A stretch of 64,000 nucleotides of DNA from Daucus carota subsp. sativus. Its lineage: Eukaryota > Streptophyta > Magnoliopsida > Apiales > Apiaceae. This document shows positions 25,403 through 36,761 of this stretch, piece by piece; position 1 is the stretch's first letter, and every line of letters begins with the position of its first letter. The notes beneath the pieces are model-generated. The model had not been told where the DNA came from and searched no databases. It worked only from the letters and a program-made list of their open reading frames with translations. Where the stretch lies: assembly GCF_001625215.2 (NCBI RefSeq), contig NC_030383.2, positions 8,010,779-8,074,778 of the forward strand, read 5' to 3'. A program made the position numbers and the translations under genes.

Positions 25403-26337
25403 CTACAACTCTATGGAGCGAGGCGGCAAGTTGTTGAACCATTCAAGCGCTGTACTCTTGAGGCATGTACAATAGAAATGATACCTTGCTATTTCAGCGT
25501 GTCCAAAAAAGCTCATTCTTGCATCGAACATATTAATAAAGTCCACCGGATCAATGGTTCCATCGAACTGCTCAATCGAGGGTATTTTCAAATGCCTATC
25601 TATTTTCGCATTTTCAATATCCTCCGATAATGGAAAATCATCGGGGACCTCTAAGCCTCCAGACCTCGTCTTCACTAACTTCTTGAGAGCCGTCATTTTG
25701 GCTCACAACTTCACCACTTCTGACGAATGACCTTTACTTGAGCAATCCTCCTTCAATTCCTCACGCTCCGACAAATCATCTGTAGATGCTTTCTTCTTGT
25801 GTCGAAACGAACTATACGAGCCAACCGAATCCTCCCTTCTAGAGCGTTCACTATACATTGAACCTCGAAAGGAGGGTCCTCTGTTGGATACTCGGATGAA
25901 GCAACATGCTCATCCTTCTTTTTCACAAATTCCTCTTCCCATTTCTCAACCTCACGCCTCTGCTTCATCTGAAACTCTATCCGTCTCCGCTCGCGGTCAA
26001 GGGCGTTAAGTTCGCTCTTGATCGCTTCACGGTTCAACTGCTCCTTATTTTCAACAACCAATCTTTTAGCCTTAAGCTTCTCTAAATGCAATCTCGCATC
26101 ACCAGAATGTACCTTTTTACCTTGCGGCGTCACTGCCAGTGTGCGTGTACGGCGACGTCGCCTACTACCACCTCCGGTAGGATCCGAATAAGCCGGACCA
26201 CCGCGAGATTCACCTGCTCCTTTAGTTTTGAACAGCTTTTTATGAACAGATCTATGTGTTTTAGTGTCTATCTCCTCGGTTACTATCACCTCTCGTGTTT
26301 CCAGATCTTGTATCGTCTCCCTCGCTTCATCTGCCAT
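25403..26337 (-). pseudogene. Broken gag gene of the LTR element
   Basis: From ATG 26337, only 31 bases inside the 5' LTR boundary, a charged N-terminal region runs in one frame to a stop at 25753. It contains an Arg-rich patch (GGGSRRRRRTRT) and a long Glu/Lys/Arg helical stretch. The conserved capsid-like part continues in another frame at 25696-25403, with IPSIEQFDGTIDPVDF and TALEWFNNLPPRSI, which resembles the Ty3/Gypsy gag domain (PF03732-like), and then stops. A frame break thus separates the two halves, and the domain is truncated. No zinc knuckle or protease follows. Confidence 0.78.
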
Positions 26338-26368
26338 GGTAGATCTGCCCCCTCCTTCTAGCGCCAAA

Positions 26369-26497
26369 TGCTGGAATATATGACTTGTATCTATATATCT
26401 GTTTATATTCACAATTTCCAGCCCATTTTCCCGTGCTAGCTGCTGTCTTTATATAGACCTTCCGGCTCGTGACTTGCTTGTGGCTCCTTCGTGGGCA
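26369..26497 (-). repeat. 5' LTR, 129 bp
   Basis: It is the 5' LTR in element orientation. The gag start lies just downstream on the minus strand and the GTAAC target duplication lies just outside. Confidence 0.88.
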
Positions 26498-26502
26498 GTA
26501 AC

Positions 26503-27361
26503 ATGATGAACATGCACATGAAGTGAATTGTTTGAAAAGTTCAGGAATTATATGTAAATGGGCATATCAGAAACCCGGTTCGGATGTCTGCAGAGAAAAG
26601 GATCTGAAAACAATCAGATAGTATGGCTGCATAAAAATCAAACTGGTCATTGTATCATTATTCTCAAAGCAAGTACAAAGAGGGTACAATTGTACACATC
26701 GAACTACAACTCACACTTTTATTAGGTTGACGTAATGATCAGGTATAGAGCTCGCCTAAAAGGCAAAAGCATAAACAAAGCGTTGTGGAGTATTCTCACC
26801 TTACTAATAAACAGCGGTAATATCAGACCCAATCCGACAATCATGTATGAATTCGACCGGCAAAATATGTATTTGGGTTGGAGTTTTTCTGTTCGGGTCG
26901 AATTTGGACTGGTCCAAAATCCTATATCATGTATGATTTTCTATATATGTCGAATTCAAGTTACTCAAAATTTTCTATATATCATATAAAATCTTATTTA
27001 TTGAAAAATACATATATCTACATTTTTGTATTATCTTTTTTTATTTTGATTCAATAAAACCTAATTTATTCAGATTAAAAGGATATTTATTTCTTTATTT
27101 ATTAATAAATTATTATTGATCGGGTCAGTTCGGTCTCACGTTGAATAGCGAGGGTTGGGTTCGGATTGAATTTTCTGACCTATTAATATTTCGGGCCGGG
27201 TTCAGATTGGGTCAAATTTCTAACTCAGCGTCTATGATACCCAAAATTGCTTATGCTATATCCTGCTTGAAGAACTGACCAGGGTCTGATTACTGACAGG
27301 TGAGCAGTAGATATATTATACTACCTCTTAAATAATTAAAAACATCAGCTCTAAGGGTTAA
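26503..27361. other. Duplicated spacer with a degenerate repeat
   Basis: The first 250 bases (26503-26770) resemble 31265-31515, the region downstream of the intact monooxygenase gene, with shared AAGCAAGTACA and AAAAGCATAAAC. At about 26820-27230 there are GGGTT/CGGATT-type repeats in both orientations, probably an old element related to the hAT-like family, but without recognisable ends. No gene is seen. Confidence 0.45.
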
Positions 27362-27762
27362 CAGGCCCGGCCCAGAGGGAGGGCAACCAGGGCGACCGCC
27401 CAGGGCCCAAAAAATTTAGGGGCCCAAAAATTTTATAATTTATGTATTGTTATTAATATATATCAGTCCTGTAAGCCTATTTTATCCTAAGTGACTACGT
27501 CCGTACCTAAACTAATGGTACTATCAATCATGCACTAACAGATAAATGTCATCAAACATTTGTTTAATCTTTTTTTTTTTACATCCTGTACACTTTATCG
27601 TTAAATTTGATTATTTTATAGTTATTTTTTTACGGAAGTTGACTAAAATTTGAGTTTGCATTGCTACAAGGTCATATTTTATCAAATTTAGTGAAGTAAA
27701 AAAAAATAGGGCCCATTTTCTTCTTTCGCCCCTAGGCCCTCAAAAGGTATGGAACGGCCCTG
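27362..27762. mobile_element. Non-autonomous DNA transposon with CAGGSCC ends
   Basis: The left end is CAGGCCCGGCCCAGAGGG and the right end, reverse-complemented, is CAGGGCCGTTCCATA. The subterminal regions carry GGGCCCAAAA and its counterpart TAGGGCCCATTTT. Similar CAGGGCCGGCCC termini are known from plant hAT elements. TAAGGGT is present on both sides but with imperfect spacing, so the duplication is only approximate. Confidence 0.6.
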
Positions 27763-27795
27763 TAAGGGTATGACAAGTGCTCCACAGACCACAGT

Positions 27796-28524
27796 TAGGG
27801 CTGTCAATGGAGCGGATATCCGGTCTGACCCGGTCCGATCCAAGAGCTAACGGAGCGGATATGGATCATCTAAAATAAAATCTGATCCGAAAAAAATCCG
27901 ATCCGGAAAAAATCCGATCCGATATGTATAGGATATGGATTTAATATGATCCGATCCAAAAATAATCCGATCCGACTTTTATATATATATATAAATGTAT
28001 TTATTTATAATTATATATATATAATATATAATACTTAACTAATATATTATAAATAAAATAAATTAGACACTTGGATATTCATTTTTTTTAACATACTGTT
28101 TTCATGTTTTGGAATGTGTATGTTACTGAACTTCAGTTGCTTACTTGGATGGTTATGTGCATTGGCAGTAGTTTCATGTTTTCTTGTAGTTGTGTCTTAA
28201 TAATTAATATGTGTACTCATAACTGATGTGTGTTTTATATACTTCGCTTTTTAATATTTATTTTATGATACATAATTGAATTTACCTACAATCCGAAAAT
28301 TCTAAATATAAAGAATGGAATATTTTTTTTTCTAAATATACATGGAGCGGAGCTCCGATCTGAAAATCCGATAATCCTACGGATTAGGATATGGATCACG
28401 TTCTAAAAAATCCGACCATAATCTGATCCGAATCCGAATCCGAATAAATTAGACGGATCAGGATATGGATCAAGGATATGGATCAAGGGTGATCCGATCC
28501 AAATCCAATCCATCGACACCCCTA
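27796..28524. mobile_element. hAT-like non-autonomous element with GATCCGATCC repeats
   Basis: The 729-bp element has a perfect 8-bp target duplication ACCACAGT (27788-27795 and 28525-28532). Its ends are TAGGGCTGTCAATGGA and, reverse-complemented, TAGGGGTGTCGATGGA. Subterminal blocks of AATCCGATCCGA-type repeats flank an AT-rich noncoding core. It sits at the 3' end of the monooxygenase pseudogene. Confidence 0.85.
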
Positions 28525-28532
28525 ACCACAGT

Positions 28533-29155
28533 CATAGTTTTACAATCTTGAGAAAGCATCAGCAGTGTATTTGGTTAACCATTTTTATCTCAAGAAGTTT
28601 ATAATCTCCCTCTGCTTGGTTGTATATATCCTGCCAAAAATGCACGACTGATAAGATTACAACTTCTCTATCTCCAGTCTTTTCCATACTTCTCCAATCC
28701 CTGTTTAATCCTTCCAATTATTTTTCTCCATTTACCTCTCCAATATGCAATATCGGGTTTCTTAGTATCCCCTCTCTGAGGCACATATCAAGAATAACAG
28801 CATCTTCTAGCGACGAATGCCTGCCTTGGCTGATCTCTGGAGTTATTGGATGAAAGTGCATCACCAGCTACACTAACATTGTACTGTGAAATGCTTCCCA
28901 GCAACAAGTTCCGCGGCCATCTGAACTGAAGTTCGGCCAATGTTTTTCTAGAAGGACAAACTGTTTAACTGTTAATCATAATGTATCTTCTTCAACTTCT
29001 TCCTCCAATTTTTTCTAGGAGTATCATAAACATGATTAACAAAACCTCAATTTATATGAAGTGAATTTTTTATGGTCTAATTATTTTTATCAGCGGATGG
29101 AATGATAGTGCAGAACCAGTAAATGCATTTTACACGCAAGGAAGAAAACCAATCT
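28533..29155 (-). pseudogene. Decayed copy of the FAD monooxygenase gene (3' part)
   Basis: This stretch matches the last exon, intron 5 and the end of exon 5 of the intact gene at 31651-34179. For example AGAAAGCATCAGCAGTGTAT is shared, as is ATTTGGTTAACC against ATTTGGCCAACC. It has lost an open frame through substitutions and small indels. Its 3' end abuts an hAT-like element and its 5' end breaks off near 29150, inside exon 5, where the sequence switches to the downstream flank of expansin 2. It is the remnant of the monooxygenase in the first unit of the segmental duplication. Confidence 0.8.
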
Positions 29156-29442
29156 ATTATATGAACCACAGTCAAGAGCTTCTTATTAATGGGCATCAAT
29201 CTTTGAGATGAAAACAAAGTGTACAAGAGTTGATATACATAGTAACTTTATACTTCTGGTGGAGATTTTTCCAAGATGTTTAGCGGCCTAGTTCAAAAAC
29301 ATAACTAGAACTTCAAGACTCCAGTACACGGGCACTCGTAAAATTTTTGTAAAAGAAATACCAAAAAACGGCGGGCAGCCTGAATAAAATAGTAAGCGAT
29401 GCCCCTGCCTCTGAAACCCTGAACTCTTTAGCCACCTTGACC

Positions 29443-30421
29443 TTAAAATTTAACAGCGCTTGAAAATGTCTGACCAAATCGCCAACCGGATGACACGACG
29501 TTGTAAAACGTCTTGGTCACTCCATCAGTAGTGGTGACTCTGAAAGACAAAGCTTGGCCATTGAGGTATGCATTGGACTGCCAATTTGCTCCCCAATTTC
29601 TAGACATTGACATCCAGTTTGTTCTAGTACCCTTGATTTGCACTGATTTGATTGATCCAGCTCCGCCAACATTGCTTATTAGAACAAGTTCAAAGTAGTC
29701 CCTCCCATTGATGGTAAATCTAACTCCACCACGCTTAACACAGGGGACCCTGAATTTTAAAAATATACAAGTAACACGATTATGTATACTAGCCTCCTGA
29801 GGTAAACTGTTATAATACAGAATGAAAGAAAAAGCACAGTCCAATCTTGTTCTATACCTTTGGTAAATGACTGGAACAATTCCACCTCGATAGATACCAA
29901 TCTTTTCCCAAGCGGGTTGAGCCATATCAAAATGCTTGAGTGGAGGATTGCACCAGCCTCCGTCATTATTAGGCAATGCATAGTTTGGAGGGCAGAAGTT
30001 TGTAGCCGTGATAGTAACAGATCTTCCTCTAATACACCACTGAGGGCTTGCTTTATAGTCACATATAATCTTATAACATTGTCCGCATGATGCTCCATCA
30101 TTGAAAAGAGCAGTGCTTAAAGCAGCTGTCCGAGTTCCATATCCAGTAGAGTACAAGTTACCATAACCACAAGCACCACCTGTTTCACGCCAATTATCAG
30201 TCTTTCATTGTCTGATTCATTTCCTAATTATGAACACTTACATAAAATTCGAAAAGACAGCAAGTACAAAGTTTTTACATACCCATTGTTCCTGAAGCAT
30301 CGCTGCCTCCATAAAAAGTAGCATGCGCTTTTGACCATCCTGAAGCCACAAACGCATCAACACAGACAAGTAAACAAGTACTAGCTAAAAACGCCAGCAC
30401 AAGAACTCGAATGTTTGCCAT
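29443..30421 (-). CDS. Alpha-expansin, copy 2
   Basis: Exons are 30421-30283, 30179-29858 and 29749-29443, with exactly the same lengths as copy 1 (139, 322 and 307 bases) and a 255-aa product. The signal peptide is [22 protein letters not shown], the conserved cysteines and the C-terminal domain are all kept. Introns differ more than exons, so the coding sequence appears to be under constraint. It acts in the apoplast as a wall-loosening protein. It lies between the monooxygenase remnant and the intact monooxygenase, consistent with tandem duplication of an expansin-monooxygenase pair. Confidence 0.93.
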
Positions 30422-31650
30422 TTTCTCAAGTTGAGGAAAAGCTAGGGGCCAAAGAAGAAGATGAGAAGAGAATCAGGAATTGATGTTATATGTAAATACA
30501 CTGAATATGTGCTTTTATAGGACCAAACTTCTTCAGTTCAATAACCTTACATTTGACCTCTGCAAACAGGATTTTTATTTTTTAATTAGCTTATCATTGA
30601 TACTCTGATAAAAATTCCTTATCGATCTCATTCAATTATTTGCACGTTCTCTCACAACCGAATCAATCAAACAGCACCCACATGGTTCCTCCTCCATAAC
30701 AGGCGTAAATAAATCACACGCATCAACCAAATTGTTCATAATGGGTTGACTGATAAAAACATGTTCTGCTTATTTATCTGATATGAAGCTCTCAGAGTAT
30801 CATTTTGACTTACATGGCCTTACAACTTGTTGCTCGTTTGTCTTTCATCGCGGAGTAAAGTAACATCTAGAAGCAAAATGATGTAAAATAAGCTCTACCT
30901 GCATCAAATACAAATTGTCAACTCCAATTTTTATTATGTTTTTTGACAGCGTATATGGTAAAATGATTGATGAAAATTCGCAAGGTACAACCTGAACTGA
31001 ATGCTGTGCATCGCGTACACCGTCTCATCTCATCATTGTACCTTCTCATCATTTATATTGACTATTCCTCCCTAATTTTCCGGTGTATAGCTGAAGAAGC
31101 AAAGTATCCTCTTTTCTTCGTGGACATTGTTAACGATACCAGTGTGAATACTGGATATTGTAATATACAGTGGCCATTGCCATGTGATGTAAGTTATAAC
31201 ACTATCAAGATAAGCCATAATAATGAAGGATTCTAGCTCAACTACAGAAGTCCACTTGTATTATTGATCATATGAACAACCCGTGAACTGGTTTTTAGGA
31301 GATTAGTGTGTAGATCAGTTTAAATGTCTACGGAGAAAAGAGTGAATTCAAACGGATAATATGGCTAAATAACAAATGAACTCGCCACCATATCCATTAT
31401 TCTTAGAGCAAGTACATTTGTACACACATAATGTTACAACATACATTATTAAGGTAAGGAACATTATTAGTTTAGCATGCTGCCAAGTACAGAGCAGACG
31501 TAAAAGCATAAACCAAATTAAACATATCTGGGGTTACTGTGCTTGTAGAACAGATCCGGCGACTTTATACGCGGACCTCACCTCCGGTTCCAGGAGAAGA
31601 GGTCTTGTTTCCAGACGCACCTTAACATTATCTATTATCCGACCTTCCTC
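30422..31650. other. Expansin 2 promoter and monooxygenase downstream region
   Basis: The counterpart of 21206-22180 plus 26503-26770, but without the transposons inserted there. No gene is seen; the right part presumably includes the monooxygenase 3' UTR. Confidence 0.55.
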
Positions 31651-34179
31651 TCAATTATTAGAAACATTAGCACAGGGAATGACTAGATCTCCGCAGTCAT
31701 AGTTTGCCAATCTTAAGAAAGCATCAGCAGTGTATTTGGCCAACCATTTTTCTCTCAAGAAGCTCATAATCTTCCCTTCACTCTGTTGTATATATCCTGC
31801 CAAAAATGCGCTACTAATAAGATTAAAACTCCTCCATCTCCTGTCTTTTCCATACTTCTCCAATCCCTGTTTAATTCGTCCATATTCTTCTTCTTCATTC
31901 ACCTCTCCAGGATGTAGTTTTGTTTTTCTCAGTATGGCCTCTCCCAGGCACCTAGCTAGAACAACAGCGTCTTCTAGTGACGAGCACCCACCTTGACCGA
32001 TATCTGGAGTCATTGGATGAAGTGCATCACCAGCTACACAAATGTTGTCTTTTGTGATGTTTCCCATCAGCACGTTCCACGGCAATCTGAACTTCAGTTC
32101 AGCGCATGAGATATGGCTAAGTTCAGTTCTTTCCACCACATCCAATGCTTTTCTAGGAGCACTGGCAATCTTCCCAAGTACAAACTGTTTCATTCTTAGT
32201 GGATCTTCTTCGAAGGCTTTCTCATCTGAATTATTACCTGGAACAAATTTTAGGATTTTTATTGATACAGTACACCTGATTAACAAAAGCTCAATTCTAT
32301 ATTAATTATTAAGCGAATTTCTTAATGGTCTTACTGTTATTAGGGGATGGAGTGAAAGTGCAGAACCAGTACACGCACTTCACATCACAAGGAACAAAAC
32401 CAAATCGAACTCCATTTCCAAAGTGCACATTGATTTTTGGCTCCAAACCATGACCATCTGAAAACTCGGCTAAACCCCTGATAGCTGATCGTCCAGAACT
32501 CAAGGGTTCCTGAAAAGCCAATTCTTTTGCTACCACTGATTTTACTCCATCACACCCAATTAATACCTTTAGTTCAAAGAATGGATGAGATTGTTAGCTT
32601 TAATCTATATGCTCATTTTACAACTGGTAAATTAATCATTCTGGAGAGAACAGCAAGCAATTGGTAACTAACATTAGACTTGCAAATTCAGCAAGATATT
32701 CTACAGGCAGAAAGACATTCTGAAAAGTAGCAAGTTTTGGAGGAACATAGTATACCTTAGTTTTGAGAATAGCACCATCAGCCAGGTGGATCAATTTGAA
32801 GAGTCCAGATTTTTCAATTAAAACGACTTTGGAAGAGAACCTTACAGATCCATGTGGTAGCTCTTCAAGCATGGTTTCTAGCAAGTCTTTTCTTTTCACA
32901 CAGCGACATTCATGGTTGGCACTGCATCAAAAATATATCTCTTCATACGACTCTAGAAGCATTCAAGTATTGTGCAAAAATTGCGCGGAACAATACATTG
33001 CCATTTGTGAATGCCATTTCATGCTAAGCTATCAATTCCAAAATTCCTTCAAAATACCAGACTACTTCCCTATATTATGGAATTGACAAATACACTTGAT
33101 GTAACAAGAGAGTAAAGGGAGTGGAAAGATGAAGTACTCACTATTTTCCAGTGGCAGCTAATACTGATTGTAAAGGAGGAAGATCTGAATTAAGAGAAGC
33201 TACTGTAAACCTACACCAAACACCAACGATTACAGTCCAGCACAACAAATCTGAGCCTGACAAGGTACAAATAAAAGTGGAGACAGAAGCACAAGAAACA
33301 GAATTTACCCTTGCATCTGAAGAGATTGTTTTCGCAGGGAATCACCGATGCCAACAGCATCCAATGCCTTCCAAGCATTGGTCCATAAAGTCAGAGCAAA
33401 TCCTGATATTCTTAAACTATCCCAAGACTCCAAAACTATACTCCGCAAACCCATCCTATGAATTTTTCAATTATCAATATTAGTAGCAATAGAAAGGAGA
33501 AAACACTTATATTTATAAAGTACAAGATCCATTCATTAACTTCGACTAACAGATTGCGATTTTCGTAGAGTTTGTCATTTAACAGTGATAGCGCAAAGTA
33601 AGGCATTACGACGGTTGGTACATAGCGAAAATATGGAACTAGGTTCAGAACGCATAGGTACAATTGACTTAAAAACACTTATAACTGGATAACTGGTTCC
33701 AAATATAGAACCATAGATGGCTAGACCCATCCTCCCCACATCATTTACCTATAAAAATATGAGGGAAATATCTTTGCTACATGATCTTAACTTAATTAAT
33801 TATAGCAATAGCCATTAGCATTAGCATATGAATTCCATTTTAGCACCAAAGTGGCACTTTTTGGTTCCAAAATATAAAAAACAGGCACAGCCATTTATAG
33901 CATTAGCATTAGACTCACTCTAACAATTTGAGGATACCACCAATATGCTCTTATACATTTGTCTTTGTATTGTTCCTTGATGAGATTGTTATCGTTTATT
34001 TGTTAATTTGCTTTGATAGAGTCAGACCCCTTAAGACTGATGTGAGTAGTGAGTAGTCACAAAACAGGATGAAATAAAGTAATAAAGAAAAAGCAGTACC
34101 TGTGAAGTGCAAGACAAGTAGTGAAGCCTGCTATGCCACCACCCACTATAACAATTTCATGTTCCTGAATTCGCTCCAT
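31651..34179 (-). CDS. FAD-dependent monooxygenase (MO1/MO2-like, zeaxanthin-epoxidase-related)
   Basis: Six exons fit: 34179-34100, 33455-33309, 33210-33142, 32921-32756, 32566-32335 and 32237-31651, all GT-AG and in phase, 426 aa. The N-terminus carries the dinucleotide-binding motif VGGGIAG (residues 12-18). Exon 5 begins VLIGCDGVKS (the DG motif region) and exon 6 has GDALHPMTPDIGQGG, the FAD ribityl-contacting GD motif. These place it among plant salicylate-hydroxylase-like or zeaxanthin-epoxidase-like monooxygenases. The substrate cannot be read from the sequence. There is no clear transit peptide, so it is probably cytosolic. The acceptor of exon 3 was chosen at 33210 because nearer AG sites give stops. 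Confidence 0.85.
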
Positions 34180-35322
34180 GTATTCCGATTCACAAGCTTC
34201 CAGAGTTCAAGCCTGCAGGAGAATATCGCATATACGGCTTTGCACCTTAAAGAAGATGAACCAAGTTAGTAGTACTTGGCAGGAGTGTTCACGATAGATT
34301 TTATATTTGGCCACCACAATTATTAAAGATTGGCGGCCAAGTATAAGGACTCATGACGCATGCATATACGCTGATAGCAGCCACACAGCACTTGCTAATT
34401 TTGTACTTCTTGCACACGTGTTTTCTCTGACCAAGGTGATGATAATGTTGTGATTTTTTCAAGTACACCTCTTTTACCATTTGGATGGTCTTCGAATTCA
34501 TTTTTTTTCCAGAGAAAATGTCAAAGACAGCCACAACATAATGATATTTAAGGTCTATTTTTTCCGATAATCATATTTGGGACCTTATCTCTAACCAAAA
34601 TGATAGATTAGATCAGTGCCCTTTTCTTCAAAACATATATCCATAGAAGAAAAAGGGCATATCAACACTTATTTCTTAAAACAACTGTAAATAAAAAATA
34701 TTATCTAGTGAAATATATAAAGGATGGGCATCACATTTACTTCAAATGGTTAACCTCTGAACCGCCTGGGGAACTACGTTAACAAGTTGATCATTAACAA
34801 ACAGGCTAGGCTGCAGAAGAATTCATTCAATCTTTGCTGCTCTGACATCATTCAACTGACCACAGCCGGAGAAGTTGAACAACATAGATCCATTTAATGG
34901 GACATCCATAAACAGATCTGAGATATGAGCAATAACAAAACTATTGACGATGCATTGGTAACCCCGGTGGAGAGGTCAAAAGTAAAAAATGGGGGGAACA
35001 CTGATCACGGATTAACAAATAACCATTTGAACCACAAACTGCACTCCCAATATAGTTACAGTTGTTAAAATATAAAGCTTGCACCTAATTCTACAAAAAG
35101 GAACCGGAAAATACTAAAGTTACAGAAAGCTTATGCAGAGACTGCATTAAGCTTCTAATGTTAGTCTACACTGTAACAGAAATCTGTCCTGCTAAAAATT
35201 TAGCAACTAAAAGAAGGAAATAACCAGGGAACCAAAACATAGAATTTTGGAAATGGAACATCTAGCCAGCAGCACAGGATACAACAAACTGTGCAATGCA
35301 CTCAACAAGCTGGAGTGATCAG
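34180..35322. other. Spacer between the Alba gene and the monooxygenase gene
   Basis: It contains the monooxygenase promoter and the Alba 3' UTR region. The only open frame of note is a 77-codon minus-strand ORF (34534-34301) starting MAVFDIFSGKK, which I do not recognise and do not call as a gene. Nothing else is visible. Confidence 0.45.
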
Positions 35323-36730
35323 CTACTCGTCACCCCCAGCCGCAGGAATTGGTCCATTGGATCTAAATCCACGACCTCTCCCACGATAGCCCCTCCCGCG
35401 ACCACGACCACGTCCACGGCCTACAGAAGAGCCATATCATGATTAGTGATCATGTAAACATGGAGCTCTTTAAAGTAGATCAAATCAGTGTTGATGATCA
35501 AACCAAGACTGAAAACATCACAATCAGTAATCATGAAACCACCGGCAGATAAAAAATCAATTTATGACCAACTTCATGCTTTCTTAAGTATCATCAGCAT
35601 ATGGAGTAAGAGAATCATATGATGGGTAATGGATTAGAGTCTGTAATAAGTTGGCCACTTTAGGATAGAAGAAATAACAAACTAAGTTAGCAATATCCAG
35701 AAATATGATTATGTCTGTTTATCCTATATATATCCTCTTATATCTGTTTTTCTTTTGAATTACCCATGTAAATAATCCATTGATAAAGCTCATCAATATA
35801 ACCTACAGCCCAAAAGATCACCATTGATACTCATGTAAAGACTTGAGCAGCTCAGAACAAAGCCAACTCACACCCCATAATAATTAAAACAGCAAGCACT
35901 AAATCAATCTATCAATGATTCATATAAACGCTACAGAAACAAATTAATGCAAAGCTGAACAAAAAAGATAAGGAAAAGGATAAACTTTGTGCTGGACGCA
36001 GGAGAAAGATATACATACAAAGGAATTTTAGAAGAATAATTTCATCTTTTATCCTTTACTAGTGTTTTTGCCCGCGCTCCGCGCACGGGCTTCAAGTTTT
36101 TATTGAATTTTGTTATTATTATTTCACAAATTCATTTAATAAATAATTATATTTGAATTTTCAAATAAAGTATAAAGTAGGAAGAAAAAAATTATATTAG
36201 ACATAACTCTCTTATACTTAAGTTTATTATATATCAAGAAAATTCAAGTGAAATCATATGTCAAACAATATTAAACTAAAATTATATATCAAACAAAACA
36301 TTATGTTAATAAGAACATCAAAATTATACGTCAAATCGAATAAATAGATTTGAATGACTATCCACTATAATGATAGTTATACTACATTCTTGTTTCATGA
36401 GGTATTGAGCAGTCACAATTCTACCCGACCCGAGTCTAACTCGTACAGAGCGGATTGTGTTTTACCAAACCCAAATTATAGGGTTTCGGATAAAAATTTG
36501 TTTTTAAACCCGAATAATTTTCGGGCCAGGATCGGGTTTGATTCGAACCCGACCTGAAAACCCGGAACTCATTTCGAACCCGAACCCGAATATATATATA
36601 GATACATACATACATACATACATACATACATACATACATACATACATACATAATATCTTTTATAATATATTTATTATCTGATATATAATAAAATTAAAAC
36701 AAAATTAATATATATATATTTAATATTAAG

Positions 36731-36761
<31 letters not shown>

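Larger units (their letters stand above)
22830..26497 (-). mobile_element. Young non-autonomous LTR retrotransposon with only a gag relic (TR-GAG/TRIM-like)
   Basis: Two 129-bp LTRs (22830-22958 and 26369-26497) are identical except for the terminal base of the left copy. They are flanked by a 5-bp duplication GTAAC (22825-22829 and 26498-26502). In element orientation the LTR begins TGCCCACG and ends CCAGCA. The primer-site region after the 5' LTR is TTTGGCGCTAGAAGGAGGGG, typical of Ty3/Gypsy-type elements. A purine-rich AGAAGAGAATA precedes the 3' LTR. The interior holds a broken gag and two tandem-repeat blocks, with no pol. Near-identity of the LTRs implies recent insertion driven by a helper element's enzymes. 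Confidence 0.9.

Noticed and set aside
26338-26412. ATG at 26412 as the gag start of the gag-only LTR element
   Set aside because: It lies in the LTR, and the reading would cross the primer-binding site. ATG 26337, just inside, is the likely start.
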